A model generated the notes under the pieces. That model was not told the origin of the DNA. It was given only the letters and a program-made list of their open reading frames with translations, and ran no database searches. From positions 31,562,988 through 31,626,987 of the forward strand of contig OX465584.1 in NCBI GenBank assembly GCA_950022655.1: a stretch of DNA of 64,000 bases. Direction: 5' to 3'. Positions 23,701-53,971 of this stretch are shown here, piece by piece (positions within the stretch are counted from its first letter, which is position 1; the number at the start of each line of letters is the position of its first letter). A program made the position numbers and the translations under genes. The DNA comes from Alentia gelatinosa. Lineage: Eukaryota; Annelida; Polychaeta; Phyllodocida; Polynoidae.

Positions 23701-26059
23701 ACTTACCACTAAACTGACAAGTCCAAAACACCAATAGAAAGGTAAGATATGCTCAAACAGGAAGTGACATCACCTTGTGCCATCCCATAATTATATGAAT
23801 ACATTATCTGATGATTTCTACCGGTAGTATCATGGAATAGGACTTCCCCAAAAAACCCTAATACCACCAAAGATATTCAAAACACACACCAATATGAGAT
23901 ATAGAACTCTAGACATGTTTACATATAGGCTACAAAGCTGTCTAAACTTTCCAAATCAACTCCTTCTTAAACCTCACTATGTTAATAAGCCATCTACACT
24001 CCTAACTGTAAACACAGGTTCTTAAAAGACTGATTATCAAAGGACCTCAAAGTTTATCTAATTCCATCACATCAAAAAGGCTGGAAAGTGGCGGAAAAAT
24101 GCGCTATACTTAAACACTAGTGCTCCTTCCATGAGGGTATTGGTTATGACGTCATATATGGTACATGCACTATGACGAGTGACGAAACCATCACCGAACT
24201 AACCTCAAACTGTATACTACTGTGACAAACCTTAGCAGTGACATTGAAATGGACAAAAATAACTGTATGGATTATAATATGAGACCAGATTATAGCGAAA
24301 CAATGGACCCCGCCTTTAAAACGTGGACACAATGGGGTTCAGGGGCTTCGGACGCAGGGTGATCGGGGGATGCTCGGCTGATTAGTCACCACCGAGTCGG
24401 TCCACAAGCTCACAGTTAAAGACTACCATTCTGGTTCATCACCACAACTGGAATGGCCCTCAACGGGCGGCACTCCCTGATAGTTAGATAGAGAGACTGG
24501 ATAGATAGAATATAGATAGAAATGGTCCATGAAAAAACACGCCTTAACTCAGCAAATGACAACTTTCCACAGATTCCAGCAAAGTCAAAAAAAGCTATCA
24601 AGAAGAGTCCGATGAGAACAACGAGCAATATATCTGACCAAGCATGGAACTGATGGGTCTGCGCTACTGGCGGTGAGACAGAGTGAACGCTAGGTGGCGT
24701 CTTCTGTAACCGCGCTTATTCCGGTTCTGTTTCAGGACAGACAGCAACAACGCTAGAATTAGTTGATATCGACTCTCAATACAAATGCGGCCCTTGGACC
24801 TGCATTTCTTTGGACAAGACATCCGATTGGTATCGGGTTCGTGTCAGCAGGACAAGGATAAACAGTCAAGATTTAAATCAGCCTTCAACACAGGCATTCA
24901 CGGTATATGAGAAATAAAATAATACGGAATGTGGCAAAAAGTGACAGAGCCAGCCATAGCAACCCGTTACAATGTACAGCCAGGTATCAAGTCATCGGAG
25001 GCCTTACTACACAGGGCAGTATCCGTAGGTTAACTGACCGGAGATGGCAACCTTGTCATTTCCAGCGCGAGTTCACTTCTGTTCGACTCTTTGTTTTAAT
25101 TGGCTTTTAATTAATGGATCAATAGTAAAGACCAAAGGAAGGTTACTCTAAACCACTGCATTTCCAGTTTTGTATTTCAATAAATATTGACGCGTCAGAA
25201 TTCGTAACTTTTTAGAAAAAAATAACTAAAATCAAAGCTTTCCACTTTCTACGGTTTGCCCGGATTTTGATTACATATCGAATATAAAAAATGCATTACT
25301 TGGAATGCTCTTAAACCCCTATGCACAATATTAAGCGGACATTGTCCTGCCTTAGCAGACTTCCCTCACTGGGCGGTCAATATGGGACAGCACCACTGAA
25401 CATTTGCTTTTTTCTGTTTAATATAATTATTTTCCTCAATATGAAGTCGGTCGTACAGTTAATTATATCCTGGTCATAAGTTCATTCTATCTAAAATAAG
25501 AAAATTATTTTATACATTTCTTTAGACCATGGCATGCTCTGGTCCATTATTTTCATAATTTGTACAATTTCATTAATAAATAAAACATTCATGGCACTCT
25601 AGCAGCTCGAGTGAACTTAGCTCTCGTCTTCATCACGTGGACTTTGTTCAGTGTGGGGTACCAGAAATCTGTACATGTCTGCATGGCAGCCCGATTTTTG
25701 AAACCACAAGGCACTGCCATAGCTTTGTTTTAGTCGATATGTGAATTCATTCGCCCTGATTCTCGGACGCAGCCCACCTACCCATCAGCCCAGTCAGCTA
25801 GCTATACTCACATTACAGGTCGACCCAGTCTATGCTACGTTAGTACCAGGGCCGATTATACACATCTAGATAAAGCTGCCAGTATATATATTCATACATA
25901 TATATAGTATATCTATACATATATATGTGTTTCTTGTGTGTTTTTTCCTCTCTCTCTTTCTCTCTTCCTTTGGATACATGTTTGTGTACGTTGTATATTT
26001 TTTTTCAAAGTAGTAGTAGTAATAGTACACCTTGTTCACCCATTAACAAATTTGATTGT
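20746..26059. other. Unremarkable intergenic DNA
   Basis: I find no gene, tRNA or clear transposon. A plus-strand CRE octamer lies at 24147-24154, and AT-rich TATATA patches lie near 25880-25930. Confidence 0.4.
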
Positions 26060-26292
26060 AAGCAGTTGGATGCGCGGTGAGTGGTCGGGGCTGGCATGCC
26101 GTGCCGGGGTCGGGTCAGTGACTGACCGCCCGGACTGACCACTTACCTTCGCCTTCTCGTGTTATCAGTCTGTGTGGGCAGACAGAGGGCGGAGCGGGCA
26201 CGGCGGCGGGCGGGCGGGACGGGGCGGGGGTGACGGCCGCCCGCCGCTCACACGCGGCAGGCGGAGTCAGCCCACGTCACCCCAACGCAAGT
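26060..26292. promoter_or_regulatory. GC-rich island with GC boxes
   Basis: A CpG-dense patch in AT-rich surroundings carries repeated GGGCGGG and GGGGCGGGG (Sp/KLF-type) boxes at about 26200-26240, and a GGTCAGTGACTGACC palindrome near 26113. It lies about 3 kb past the HIPK stop and not at the start of any gene I can identify. It could be a promoter of an unseen non-coding transcript or a regulatory island. The function is inference. Confidence 0.45.
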
Positions 26293-29251
26293 CTTTCTTC
26301 TTCTGATACAGTTCTAATTTTTTCCCCGAATGATACAGATTTAAATACAAATTCCCCTTTTACTCCCCTTAAATTATGTTTATGGCAGAACTTGCAATAT
26401 GTTATTTGTGTAATTTATTTAGTCTAAACCGGCCGAAAGCGAAATCTTGTTCGAGAGCTGATATCACTCCCTTTAAAATTTGCTTTGGATTTTGAAGACG
26501 TTTGATTGAAAATGTGTTTCTCTGTCTGTTAGTTAATTCTGTCAAATTTTGATAGCTTAAGAAAAGAGTTCGGTGATCTCATGCCGAGGATCTGACAGGG
26601 CTGATATGTGATCCTCGGAGACAGCGAGAAACATGCACCGGATTTCGCGGGTTCACGTTGAGGTCAGAAGTGGAGAAGAAACCTGTTCAAGTGCGGTTTG
26701 AACATGCGACCTGATAAAACATGCGCAACACGCTTCCGACCACGCCCTTGATGCTCCGGCCTCCGACCCTCTGCCTCTTCTCGCTACGAGAGGCGAAATA
26801 GGCGGGGGAGGAAAACTGGACTACGAAGAAGACAAGCGCACCATTGGATGATGACAAACATGGAGGAACACCAATCAATCAATTCACGCTGGCCAACTGA
26901 GCCTATCGGCTATACTGAAAAAAGGTTAATTTGTCCTTACAACACCAAAGATCCACACACACACCAAAATGATTATTCATGAGTAATCGCTAACAAAATA
27001 GTAGATTCCTTCTAAGAGCTTTAGAAAGATTGCGTCACTACACTGAAGACGAGGTTAAATAAGGGTGATTATTCTAAGGCGGTCTGATCTGGTCTCACCG
27101 TTAGTGATGAACTAGAAGTGACCTTTCTATGAGCTTCTACGACTACCTAGGCTGAGGGTTATCACAATACTGCCCCCTGATGTCAGGGAGGCGAGACGGC
27201 GGCAGCGCACGTGGCGCTAAGAGCTTGGCCTACCAGAGTTCACTACATTAATCTACAACTCCACTTAAACACCGACGGCCGTGCCTTTTTCCTCTTCTTT
27301 GTGTGTACGATTCTTGTACGTTTTTTTTCTTTTTACAATAAATAACCTGACAGGATCAGTGATAGTGCAACACTCACGACTCACCATGTGTCTATAATTA
27401 ATTAATAATAATAATACAATAATATCAGGAGAAGAGGAAAAAACCCAAGATGATGATTATCAATAATAATGACTAATTATTAGTAATGTAATGATAATAA
27501 CGGGAATAAAAGTATGCAGCGTGCGCCGCGCGATGGCAAATTATTACATGGCTGTCGAATGGCAGCAAAATTACAACCAATTAAGATTTGTACTAACAAG
27601 GATACCTGCGTCCCCAGTGGTAGATATACATGTAGACTTCCTACACAAAGGTGAATACTCTTCGACAAAGGCACACGACAGGCATTATTATAATTATTAT
27701 TATGATAGAAGCGCTCCTCTCTAGTCATCAACAATTAACATCCTACAATGCTAGGCTTGGCATCAAGTGTAGGCCAAGGGAAAAGAATAAAATGCATCCA
27801 ATTACATACATGCGGGTCACCACGTGTTTAAAAAATGTCACGCGGTGGCCCTAGCTACACACACACTGTGGATATGGACCGTTTAGAAGCTTCGCTACTA
27901 CTCGTTAAACCACAGCTTCCTGGTAATACACCCATGCGCATGTCATCTACATACAAACCGTACCTTCAGTCCGTGGCTGACCCACTACATTATTACTATA
28001 ATGATAATAAGAAGAGCAACTTGGCCGTCACCACAACTCTGTTAGAAGTAAGTGTCTAAACTCTTCACACGCACAAACAGTAGTAGTATAGGCCACACCT
28101 AAAATATATAATATATTTATATATATAAGAAATTTTTGCATCCGCACCCACATATATTAAGATGTGCGTCCAAAATTACCAGGTACGACGTTTCTGTTAC
28201 ACACATTGAGCTTACTACTATTCTATACCCGGGATCCGGGTTTGGCCAACGTGTACCAAATTCCTCCTTACACTACCTTAGCCACATCTCTAAGACAATA
28301 GTAAAAATATAAATTCATTTCTTTTCTCTTTTTTTTTGTTATTTTTGTTTTTGCTAAGACACCCACACGTGGCGGCGGCAGCTGAGGAAGCCGCGCCTGT
28401 CCGTAAAGCGCCGCGTCGAGTGTCGAGGCAGGACGGGCCGACTGTGTTCTGCGGGGAGTGGTACACCCAAGGACCAGACTGACACAGGGTGGACACGGGT
28501 AAAATCGACTACAAAACAGGTACTAAGACGAGACCACGCAGGGCTCGGGGTGAGAAAAATAAAGGATAGAAGCTGTGTCAAAAGTCACCGCCTATTCTAT
28601 TTTCAAAAAAAAATTAAAAAAAATTAGTACTCCAGACATTTGAATTCATATCGGTTGAGAAAGAAATATATCAGCTTGCGTTGCGGGAGCTGGATTTAGT
28701 CATGATTTATGTAGTGGATGTCTTTTTTTCAGACAGTAACACTGTGTAGGTAAGTTACAGTAACAATTCCAGTATTGTACAGGTACCTTTATGTATACCC
28801 ATGACTCGTATGTTTGTGACCGATTAGCAAGGTTTAAATCACCCTATAGCGAGCTTCTCTGGGCTATTTTGTAATAAAATCTGATAAAAGAAACAAAACA
28901 ATAATAGGTGGGGGTGTTAAGAGTAGTTGAATGGGAGGGTATCGATACCAGTAGAAGATATCTAACAAGGGAAAACATACATCAAAAGACGATGAATGAT
29001 AATGATAAGAAGAATAAAATTCCAAATTACAACGTCGATGATGCGTCGTGTTTCTCTGGCCGGTCTGCCCCCCGGTGTGGAAGGAGGGACTCCGCTCTGC
29101 CGTACTGTGCCAGCTGAATGGAAAGTCGGGCGCGTAGAGGCGGCACCTCCTTCTCGTGTTCAGACCGTGCGTGGGCCCGCCTCCCACTCACACTCACACA
29201 CTCAAACACGCACAGCCTCCCGCTCGCTCGCTGCTTGACCCGCTCACCGAG
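26293..29251 (-). other. Probable HIPK 3' UTR and flank
   Basis: There is no coding frame of note. HIPK transcripts of other animals have long 3' UTRs, so part of this is likely transcribed. A minus-strand AATAAA (TTTATT at 26414-26419) is one candidate end. AT-rich trinucleotide patches lie at 27400-27480, and a GC-rich patch at 28360-28450. A weak tRNA-like pair on the minus strand near 26690-26760 may be a SINE remnant. Confidence 0.4.
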
Positions 29252-46000
<16,749 letters not shown>

Positions 46001-47758
46001 CTTTTAAGCACGGCAGTCGTGGGGGAGGCCCCCCACGACCACCCAGTTCTAAGGTCCCCATTTGCCCCCCCCCCCCCCTCCGTTTGTTTATCCCTTGTTC
46101 CATCTAAAGAACAGGCACACCTAGAGACGGATGTGTACTCCATCTCCATATGCCTTTCTCCTGTTTGGGGGAAAAGGTGGGGGGGGGGGGGGAGTGGGTG
46201 AGGGAAGCAGAAGGGGGACGAGAAGGGGAAAATATGCAAATATATTCCCGACCAGGGTCTGGCGAGGACAGAAGGGATGGCGAGGAGTTTGCTTGCGGGG
46301 GGGGGGGGGGGGCGCCTCTGGGTGCGCTGGAGAAAATGTGGGTCGATGGAAAGCAACGGGGAGGATGGGGGAAAGGAGTGGGGGAGTCGCATGCACACAC
46401 GTTGCACGCACGTAGTTCTCTGCGCATACGCACGGTCTCTTCTCGCCACGTGCGCTGTGTGACTTATGGGAAGGTGCTGAGGAGGTTGTGTGTGGTGGTG
46501 GTTGTTGTGTTCAGCGTGAGGGTATGGGTATGCTTGAAGACAAAAGGCCATCCGAGGTTTGAAGATAAATCGAGCAAGATTAGCAACGTAATCCCTCAGT
46601 CCACGGACCAAGCCCGTGCTCACCCGTTTACCTTAAATAGCACCCCTCACCCCAGCAAATGCGACCATAGGGGAGTGGCAGGGTGACGTCTGCATGCCAA
46701 GGGGTGGGGGTCGGGGATTCCTAATTAAAGAAAGAACTGGAAAATAAAAGCACCCTTCCCCTTGGCCCCCGGGTGGAAATCTACCCGGGCCCTATCATTA
46801 GGTACAATGTGTAACCCTTTTTTCCAGCAGAGGCTGTCAGATGTGCCCTTTAGCTTGCCACCAACAGTCGACCTCATCCTGCTGTATTACTGTTTGTTGG
46901 TTTTCCAAATAAGGCACACTACCTCATCCCCTATTAGACATTTTTTTGCCTTCATACTGTAGTGCGTCTTTACAAATGAGATTATTTATCTAAAGTTTGA
47001 AGTAAAATCAAATTTCTATTTTTTTTCTTTAACCCCTCCCCCCCCCCTTGTACTGCGTATGTACTTTCTGGATGGTCCCCGAGCAATAACAGGAGGTTAA
47101 GGAGAATGTTACTCCTTCTGTGTGTTATAATAGAAACTTGATTTAGCATTGACCTACCCGTCCAACAACGGCTACATAATGGACCAAGTCCAAGCACACT
47201 TGGTGTCAGTGACCTACCCGAAAACCCCAAAAATATCATCAGTGACACCCCCCCCCCCCCCCCCCCCCCCGCACACACACGGCAGGGTTAGGTGTACCGA
47301 GTCAGGTCGTCACGCACCTGTCACTGGTTACCGGCGAGCGCCGGTGAGACCAAGCTTCTGCCACCGCTTTATCTACTTCTCTGTGCAACCGTTACTGCAG
47401 ACATTGCTTTTCTCCACATAGTATTTTTTTTTAAAATTTTTCTCTCCCTCCTCAACGCCCTGTAGGCTCATATTTATGTAATTTAAATCGTAATTGCATA
47501 TTTGTAATTACATATTCTATTGTTCTTTTATGTGTTAGGTATGCTAGGGTGGTGTAGTTGTAGCTACATTAACCTTAACAGGTCTATACACACATCCAGC
47601 ACGTCAATGTGACTGTTAGCTCTACGTGGTTGTACTTGGTAGAAGTCTAGAGCTACATTACAAGATCGGCAAACAGTGGGTATAATGGGGGGGGGGGGGG
47701 GGGGCACCGACAAGAAAAACAACTTGAGTGTACTAACTGTCCACCAGGCAGTGACAGC

Positions 47759-47843
<85 letters not shown>

Positions 47844-49325
47844 CCGGTGTTAATATCCCGATTATATTATCTATATACGCACATATTTTTTTCAAACTAG
47901 GTCCATTGCTCCCTTTGTTTTGGTTGGAAACCTGTTCAGTATGATATGACTATAGTGATTGAAGATGACGGTTGGAGGTGATTTTTGATTTATGTCCAAA
48001 TGAATCAACATATTACTATCAGCTCCAGTCAGCGTCCCCTGACCCACGTGACCCAGCCCAGTCGTGACGTCATCATCTAGGGTCGCGGCACCGGGCTGCA
48101 CAAATAGACGGGAGGCTTGGGGTATGTACTATGTCCAAATATGGGCATTAGGGGGAGGGGTGGACTTCTATTATTGATAATAAACTACGCATTTCCTTTG
48201 ACAACACTGCATATGTTCAAAGAGTTCATTCTACAGACTATGGATTATACCCATTGTTTACATTTTTGTACCACCTTTTCTTAGGAAAACGTGGAGGGGG
48301 GGGGGGGAGGGCACACAACAGATTTTTTTTCACTAGCCTGTTTACAAGGTGATCATTTAATTTGAATAGAACACGAAATGCGTCGAACTGTCGGTTCATT
48401 TGGTTGACACGCAGGGGGTTTCGGCTGTTGTTGTGGTCTGGTCATATTTTTATGGGTCACAGGTTCACCTTCATACTCGATTGGTCGGGGTCGGGGCAAG
48501 GTCACGGTCACAGCCACACAGTGCACGTGTACCTTCTTCTGTTTGGAACCGTGCAATATGGCTGTTGCATGTGAATGACGTCACCAATCCAGGTTGGGTT
48601 GCCATGGCGACGTCGTGCGCACGTTCCCACACACCACCGACCCTTCGCAGAGCCCTGGTACCGTAATTGACTTATAATCCGCTTCTTTCCCCCACTACCG
48701 TAAAACTGCCAATAGTTGCCCTTCAATGTCACATTAGCATAGAGAACAAAATCGATCGGAGTCTTTTTTCAATGATCATATATTGAGGGTTTAGAAAATA
48801 AAGGATTCGAAGTTTACGATTCCGGATGGAGACGTTGTGTTGTGTATGTGTTGACCAACTGCAGCTCCGGGCCGCATGTCAAAGCTCAGTGGCGGCCCCC
48901 GGGCATCTGGTGTGACTCACACTGACCCTCCTCTGCACCCCTACCCTCCTGGAATCTGCCTCCAGTTCCCACCCTTCTCGCCGGAACGCCACGTGGTGCA
49001 GTCCTGTGGCATAGCATCGACACCATGTGAACTGTGAGAGATGGACCAGGCCTCGCCGAACTACGCACGCCTGCCTTGTTAGTATCAGACCCACAGTGCC
49101 TATAGCTGACAGTTATTGCTACATCTGATTGATATTACCAGCACCTGACCCATACTGATCTGCAGTGCCTTGACTCGAAATCTAACCCAAACTACACACA
49201 TCTGCCCCACGGTGACCACGCCCGACCCACACTGTCCACACCTGACTTGTACTCCATGTATCTGACCAATACCTGATCCAGATTCAACAAGTAATGCCAA
49301 CCGAACACTCCCACTGGCCCACTCC
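46001..49325. other. Homopolymer- and microsatellite-rich non-coding DNA
   Basis: It holds long C or G runs at 46065-46078, 46179-46192, 46297-46312, 47248-47270, 47687-47704 and 48296-48307, a (TA)n tract at 47760-47829, CREs at 48065 and 48576, and a degenerate CTGACCCACACT-type tract from about 49130. Frames up to 226 codons here are low-complexity Pro/Gly shadows. Confidence 0.6.
47760..47829. repeat. (TA)n microsatellite
   Basis: About 35 uninterrupted TA units, continuing into ACATATACATATATAT. Confidence 0.95.
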
Positions 49326-49327
49326 CT

Positions 49328-49563
49328 CAAGTGGGATTCACATGATGGGATTCATGTACCTCACAGGGTGTTTTTCTGAGACAAATCCTGCTGAGATTCT
49401 GTACCTGAACACAATTTTTTCGTATAAGTTATAGGGATTCATTTCAATGAGACATGTTTACCTCCTTGTAATTGTTAAAGACATTTTCCCCTTAAATGGA
49501 ACAAAATCGCATGAGATTTTGAGCCCTGTGAGGTACATGAATCCCACCGTGTAAATCCCACTT
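49328..49563. mobile_element. 235-bp MITE with 40-bp terminal inverted repeats
   Basis: The left arm (AAGTGGGATTCACATGATGG, continuing to CCTCACAGGG) and the complement of the right arm match at about 37 of 40 bases, which is young for this window. There is no coding content. The right flank carries TTAA and the left the near match TCAA, so a TTAA-type target is possible but not shown. Confidence 0.8.
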
Positions 49564-52500
49564 AAGATCAGTGTCCATATCCAAACCATATTTTCTACAG
49601 CTGATCTACAAGTAACAAGTCACACCGACACTAACTCTGCCTGACCGTGTATATTTTGTATTATTGCCTCTATACAGATTTTGAACTACTACTCAAGAAA
49701 AAGACGGAGTTGAGCGATCTCTCGATAAGGATTTGTTGAGTTATGTGTGAAGATGATTATGCCTATATCATGTCTCGAGAAATACGTGTATGTGAGGTCG
49801 CTGACAGGTGTAACAGGGATTAATGTGGACGTGTGCAGAGGTCTACAGATGCCAGAGAGCGTGTATTCCTGTAGATGCCTGTAATACCTGGTGTGATGAG
49901 ATATTACTTAAGCAAATATGTATATATATAGAGGTACGCAAGTCGTGTAGTGACATGTATGGCAGCCAAGGGCTCAGCAGAGGTACTTGCCTCAATACCC
50001 ACACGTCATCAATTCTTTTAGATATTGTTTGTACACGGATATTACACAGCCTGTCTGTGTAGTGATTGGCATGTGCAGAATTAAGTAAACAAAGATCTGT
50101 GAGCTGGTCTGCCATCTTGCCTCAACTGTTCACTCCTCCCGGGTCCACACTAGAGCTGAACACACACCGCGCCTCCAGCCACCTCTTCTCTTCTGCCCGG
50201 AAACACTATAAACACCAATAAACCAGTTCCCAAACATACATCGCGAAATAATAAACGATTTCACGAAAAACAAGAAAAGGCTTGCCATTTTTTTTTATAT
50301 CAAAAGTCACAAATTGGCCTGATCAGTGGTGACCGTTCTCGGCGTGTCGCCTTGGCAACCCGCAGCGCGCTGCCCGACGTCAACAAGGTTTGTTTTGGTG
50401 TTAGTTCCCAGCGTTCGCACCAGGCGGCGCGGCGAGCACCTCACACCACCGCCGGGCGGCAGCACTCGCCAAGCACATCACTGGCTCGCATCTCGTGCTC
50501 CGTTGCTCAGCATGGTAAAGATGTGTTCGGAGAATGCCCAGCGGGTTAGTAGGTCAGCACAGAACCAGCCGGTAGGAGTAGGAGGGGAGGAGGGAGGGGC
50601 TATGTTGTTGTGGTGGCTGATGTTAGTGTAATCCGTGAAGCCATGACTACATACAGATGATTGGAGGAGTACCGTGCAGAAACGTTGCGCTAAACCAACG
50701 AGTATAGAGACTCGCTGGCTCAACGGATAAATGTACCTAGTCCAGTGTCGAGGCTGGAGCAACAGTCCACTCACTCATAACATAATTAGGTGCTTCCTAG
50801 TGGGAGGAATCCATGTGGAGCCTCCAATCGATACAAACCAATTCTGTGCGTCGTCATAAAGCCGACCACCCGCTGATGATATTTACGATACGCCAGACAT
50901 TGTTCTCGTGCGACGTAAACATAGTCACTGATGACCCTCTGTGACCCGCAGTGCTCGTCAAAGACCGGTACAAACACGGGCGCAAACGGACACTTCCACT
51001 TAGCACACAGGCCCGAAATTCTAATGGTACACTGTAAAGCCAGTGTAAGCACTGGACGGTCCATGCTGGAACCCCTGTGTCCTTTTCCCCGGTACTGACC
51101 GTCAATGATGCCATCTTCGATGGAATAAACGAGTCTACACTCGTTGGTGAAATCTAACATATGTCTGGATTAGATGAGTGAAACAATGATGGAATCACTT
51201 GACTGCTTGTACTCTATTCCTACAGCACAAAGTGTTCTATACAAGTACTGGTATATTTGTGCCTCTGTCGTTGTATACTAGTATTGGATGCTCATTAGCT
51301 TAGAGAAATCTGACAGGGCGAATTGTCTCCAAAATTAATGCTCATGCAACAAACAGCAGTACCATGGCTCATACTGAAACGCTACACGTTAGGTCAACCT
51401 GTTGAGAGGCAGGGCCTGCACGTATGGCTTTATTATTTATTTATCTTTTATATATAGTAGATTAGTTGATTCAGTATACTTATCATAATGTATGCACACT
51501 GAATGTAGCCCTTAATTAAGATTTACCCCCTTTTTGGAGGGGGTGAGTGGGTGGTGTTTGTAGTTTAACGTCCTAGGGGACCGTGAGGGTAAAGACATAG
51601 ACCATCAATGATTTAAGCTTTACACTTATGTAGACTCATTTCAGTCTATTCTTGTCAATGTTTTCAAATATTTTTTAAAGAATCAAAGAGATTATTGTGC
51701 CGTCAACTCATGACTCCTGAGCCTTGTTCTCCAAACCGCAGGTACCTGGAGCACCCCTCCCCTACCCTCCACTCCGACTGCCTTCTTACAATTCCCATCT
51801 CACCACCTACACAATGTTCACATCTACATACAACAGTTCTCTCTGCTGGCCATTCATCTCCAGTAAGATCTGTGGAGAAGGGAGATGCCAGGCACAAGAG
51901 TGTGTGCCGACAATTCACGTTGGTGTGGCTTCAAACGCAGCGTCTCCTGCTTATGTAGTGCGTGCATGCGCCGCGTGCGGCATGTGGCGCGTGTGTCGCC
52001 TGTGATCTTCCGTGTCTTCAGCAAGCACAATACACTGGTGAAGCAACGTGAGCGGCCGGGATCACTCAGGTCGTGTGGGTTGTGTGGAGGTGCCCCCCCC
52101 ATCCCCCACCCCTAACCCCCGCGGGCCAAAAATTAACCATTGTTCTATCCTCACACGTCGTGCTGGTTACCGGCAGGCGTGCTGAGAATCGTGACCACCA
52201 GGTGGCACTGAGCGCTACCTGTTCCATTAACCACCATCTTGTCTCTTACCTGTTTGTGGTGTCATAGACTGCCAACATGGTTCGCTAACTCTTGATCTCT
52301 GTGGCAAAGTGGGTTGGACAGAATGTATCTCAAATCTTCTTCAGCTGCACATGGTATCTGATGATCATTTAAGATACAAAGGGCGACAAGCCTTTGATGA
52401 TAGATTTTCTATATTAAACAATGTCGATATGCACCCACTCTTTGGCAAATGATTATAACTACTGTTCATACCTTCTACGATGATCTAGGTCCATGCTAAT

Positions 52501-53950
52501 ACATTTACAGATACCTGCATCACTTTATACTGACTGTTGACAGCAAAATGGTATGTCACCTTTCCCATTTGTGTAAACTGATATCTACAGGACTGACTTT
52601 GGGAATGGTAGTGTCCGTTTATATTCTGTGTCAACTTCAACTACTTCTTATCGGTGGTGTTTGATAAATTGTTTGTATTTTTTTTACCTATTTTTAAATA
52701 ACCCAATATGAACGTGGCTAGATCTAACGTCTACACGGTGGGTGCAAGGTTCGTTATTGTATTTTCATACCTGACGAGCGATCACTTACGGTATCCAGAA
52801 TTATCACCCGATAGATAACGATGTAATATGCATACGTGAAGCGGGAGTAGACACCATCTGGTGAGTGACATATGCGATGGTGGGAGACAATGATCACCAA
52901 AACAACACAGATTCTCTACGCTTGCGTTAAGACACCTACAAATACACTGCCTCACTGGGGATCAGTAACGCCCCCGCTCGTGGATGATGATCAAGCGGGG
53001 CAGTGTGGGGCCCGTATGGGGTGGAGTTGGTATACCAGCTGCACAGGCATGGATCAATACAACTGTCGACACTACGCATCTATGGCAAGCCATTTGAGAA
53101 GTCTCCATGAACCGCGGTTATTGCTATGTTGTCTGCCTCTCATGCACATATATCTGTCTACATAGGATTATCTTATCTTACCTAGTATTTGCGGTAGACA
53201 GGACACTATGACAAGGTTTAAAGATAAGATCCAATAAACCTCATGGGCAATTAACAATTTCTCTCTTTTAAGGCTAGGACTTATTACGGGGATATCGCCT
53301 CACCATAGTCCTGAAGCCTCGCAGTCTGGTGTAGTATTAACCCGTTGATACCCGAACGTTTCATGTCTAGTAACCTGGCGATTCAGAGGAGACACATGCC
53401 ACAATCAGCACATTCCAACAGATCGCGCTCAACACACGAAGTGACAATTCATTTTTAAATTATTTTTTTTACACAATGATGTAACGATGTGACTTGAGAG
53501 TATGGTGACCATCATGTCCTGCGATGGTTGTGCATTTAGATCAAATTCTCAACAGGCTGGCCTAGGGTCCTTACCCTCTTCCTGCCTTGTAGCGATTTAA
53601 GGCGGGAATCCGAAAGAACCCCTCGCCTATGATTAATGTTAATCCAATCAGATACATAGCAGCTACTTTTATGTATCACACATTGATTTATCATTAATCT
53701 AGGAGTATCGTGTCCGTGTAGGTGGGGAAGGGATATACAATGTATGCATTTACCACACTAAGTGTCCCACCACAGGGTACTGTCCTAATTACTATCAGCT
53801 GCTCTTTTAAGACCCTCAATCAATATAGCAGTAGACCTCATATCACCACACCGGCCGTGGCGGTACCTGCGTTAGCAAACATTATAGATGTAGGTAAACG
53901 ATATTTAGCGTCCATAAGAATCCATTTATTTGCCCCATCTTCCCCTACTG
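49564..53950. other. Non-coding DNA with small repeats
   Basis: It holds an ACGAGT...ACTCG hairpin near 50696-50722 and another near 51128-51146, and a TTTAACGTCC-type repeat at 51555-51682. I recognise no gene. A 124-codon minus frame at 50786-51160 is noted under rejected items. Confidence 0.45.
51555..51682 (+). repeat. Dispersed TTTAACGTCC-type repeat
   Basis: TTGTAGTTTAACGTCCTAGG, GACCGTGAGGGTA, AGACCATCAATGAT and ACTCATTTCAGTCTATTCTT parallel the copy at 35062-35188. Confidence 0.7.
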
Positions 53951-53971
53951 CCCCCCCCCCCCCCCCCCCCC
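53951..53971. repeat. Poly-C run, 21 bases
   Basis: Uninterrupted C run followed by CTCCTCCT. A similar 23-base run lies at 55461-55483. Confidence 0.95.

Noticed and set aside
47653..47900. Frames with long Ile-Tyr runs on both strands
   Set aside because: These are translations of the (TA)n microsatellite.
50786..51160. 124-codon minus-strand open frame
   Set aside because: Composition is more protein-like than most, but I see no family motif or splice structure and it adjoins a hairpin repeat; possibly transposon debris.
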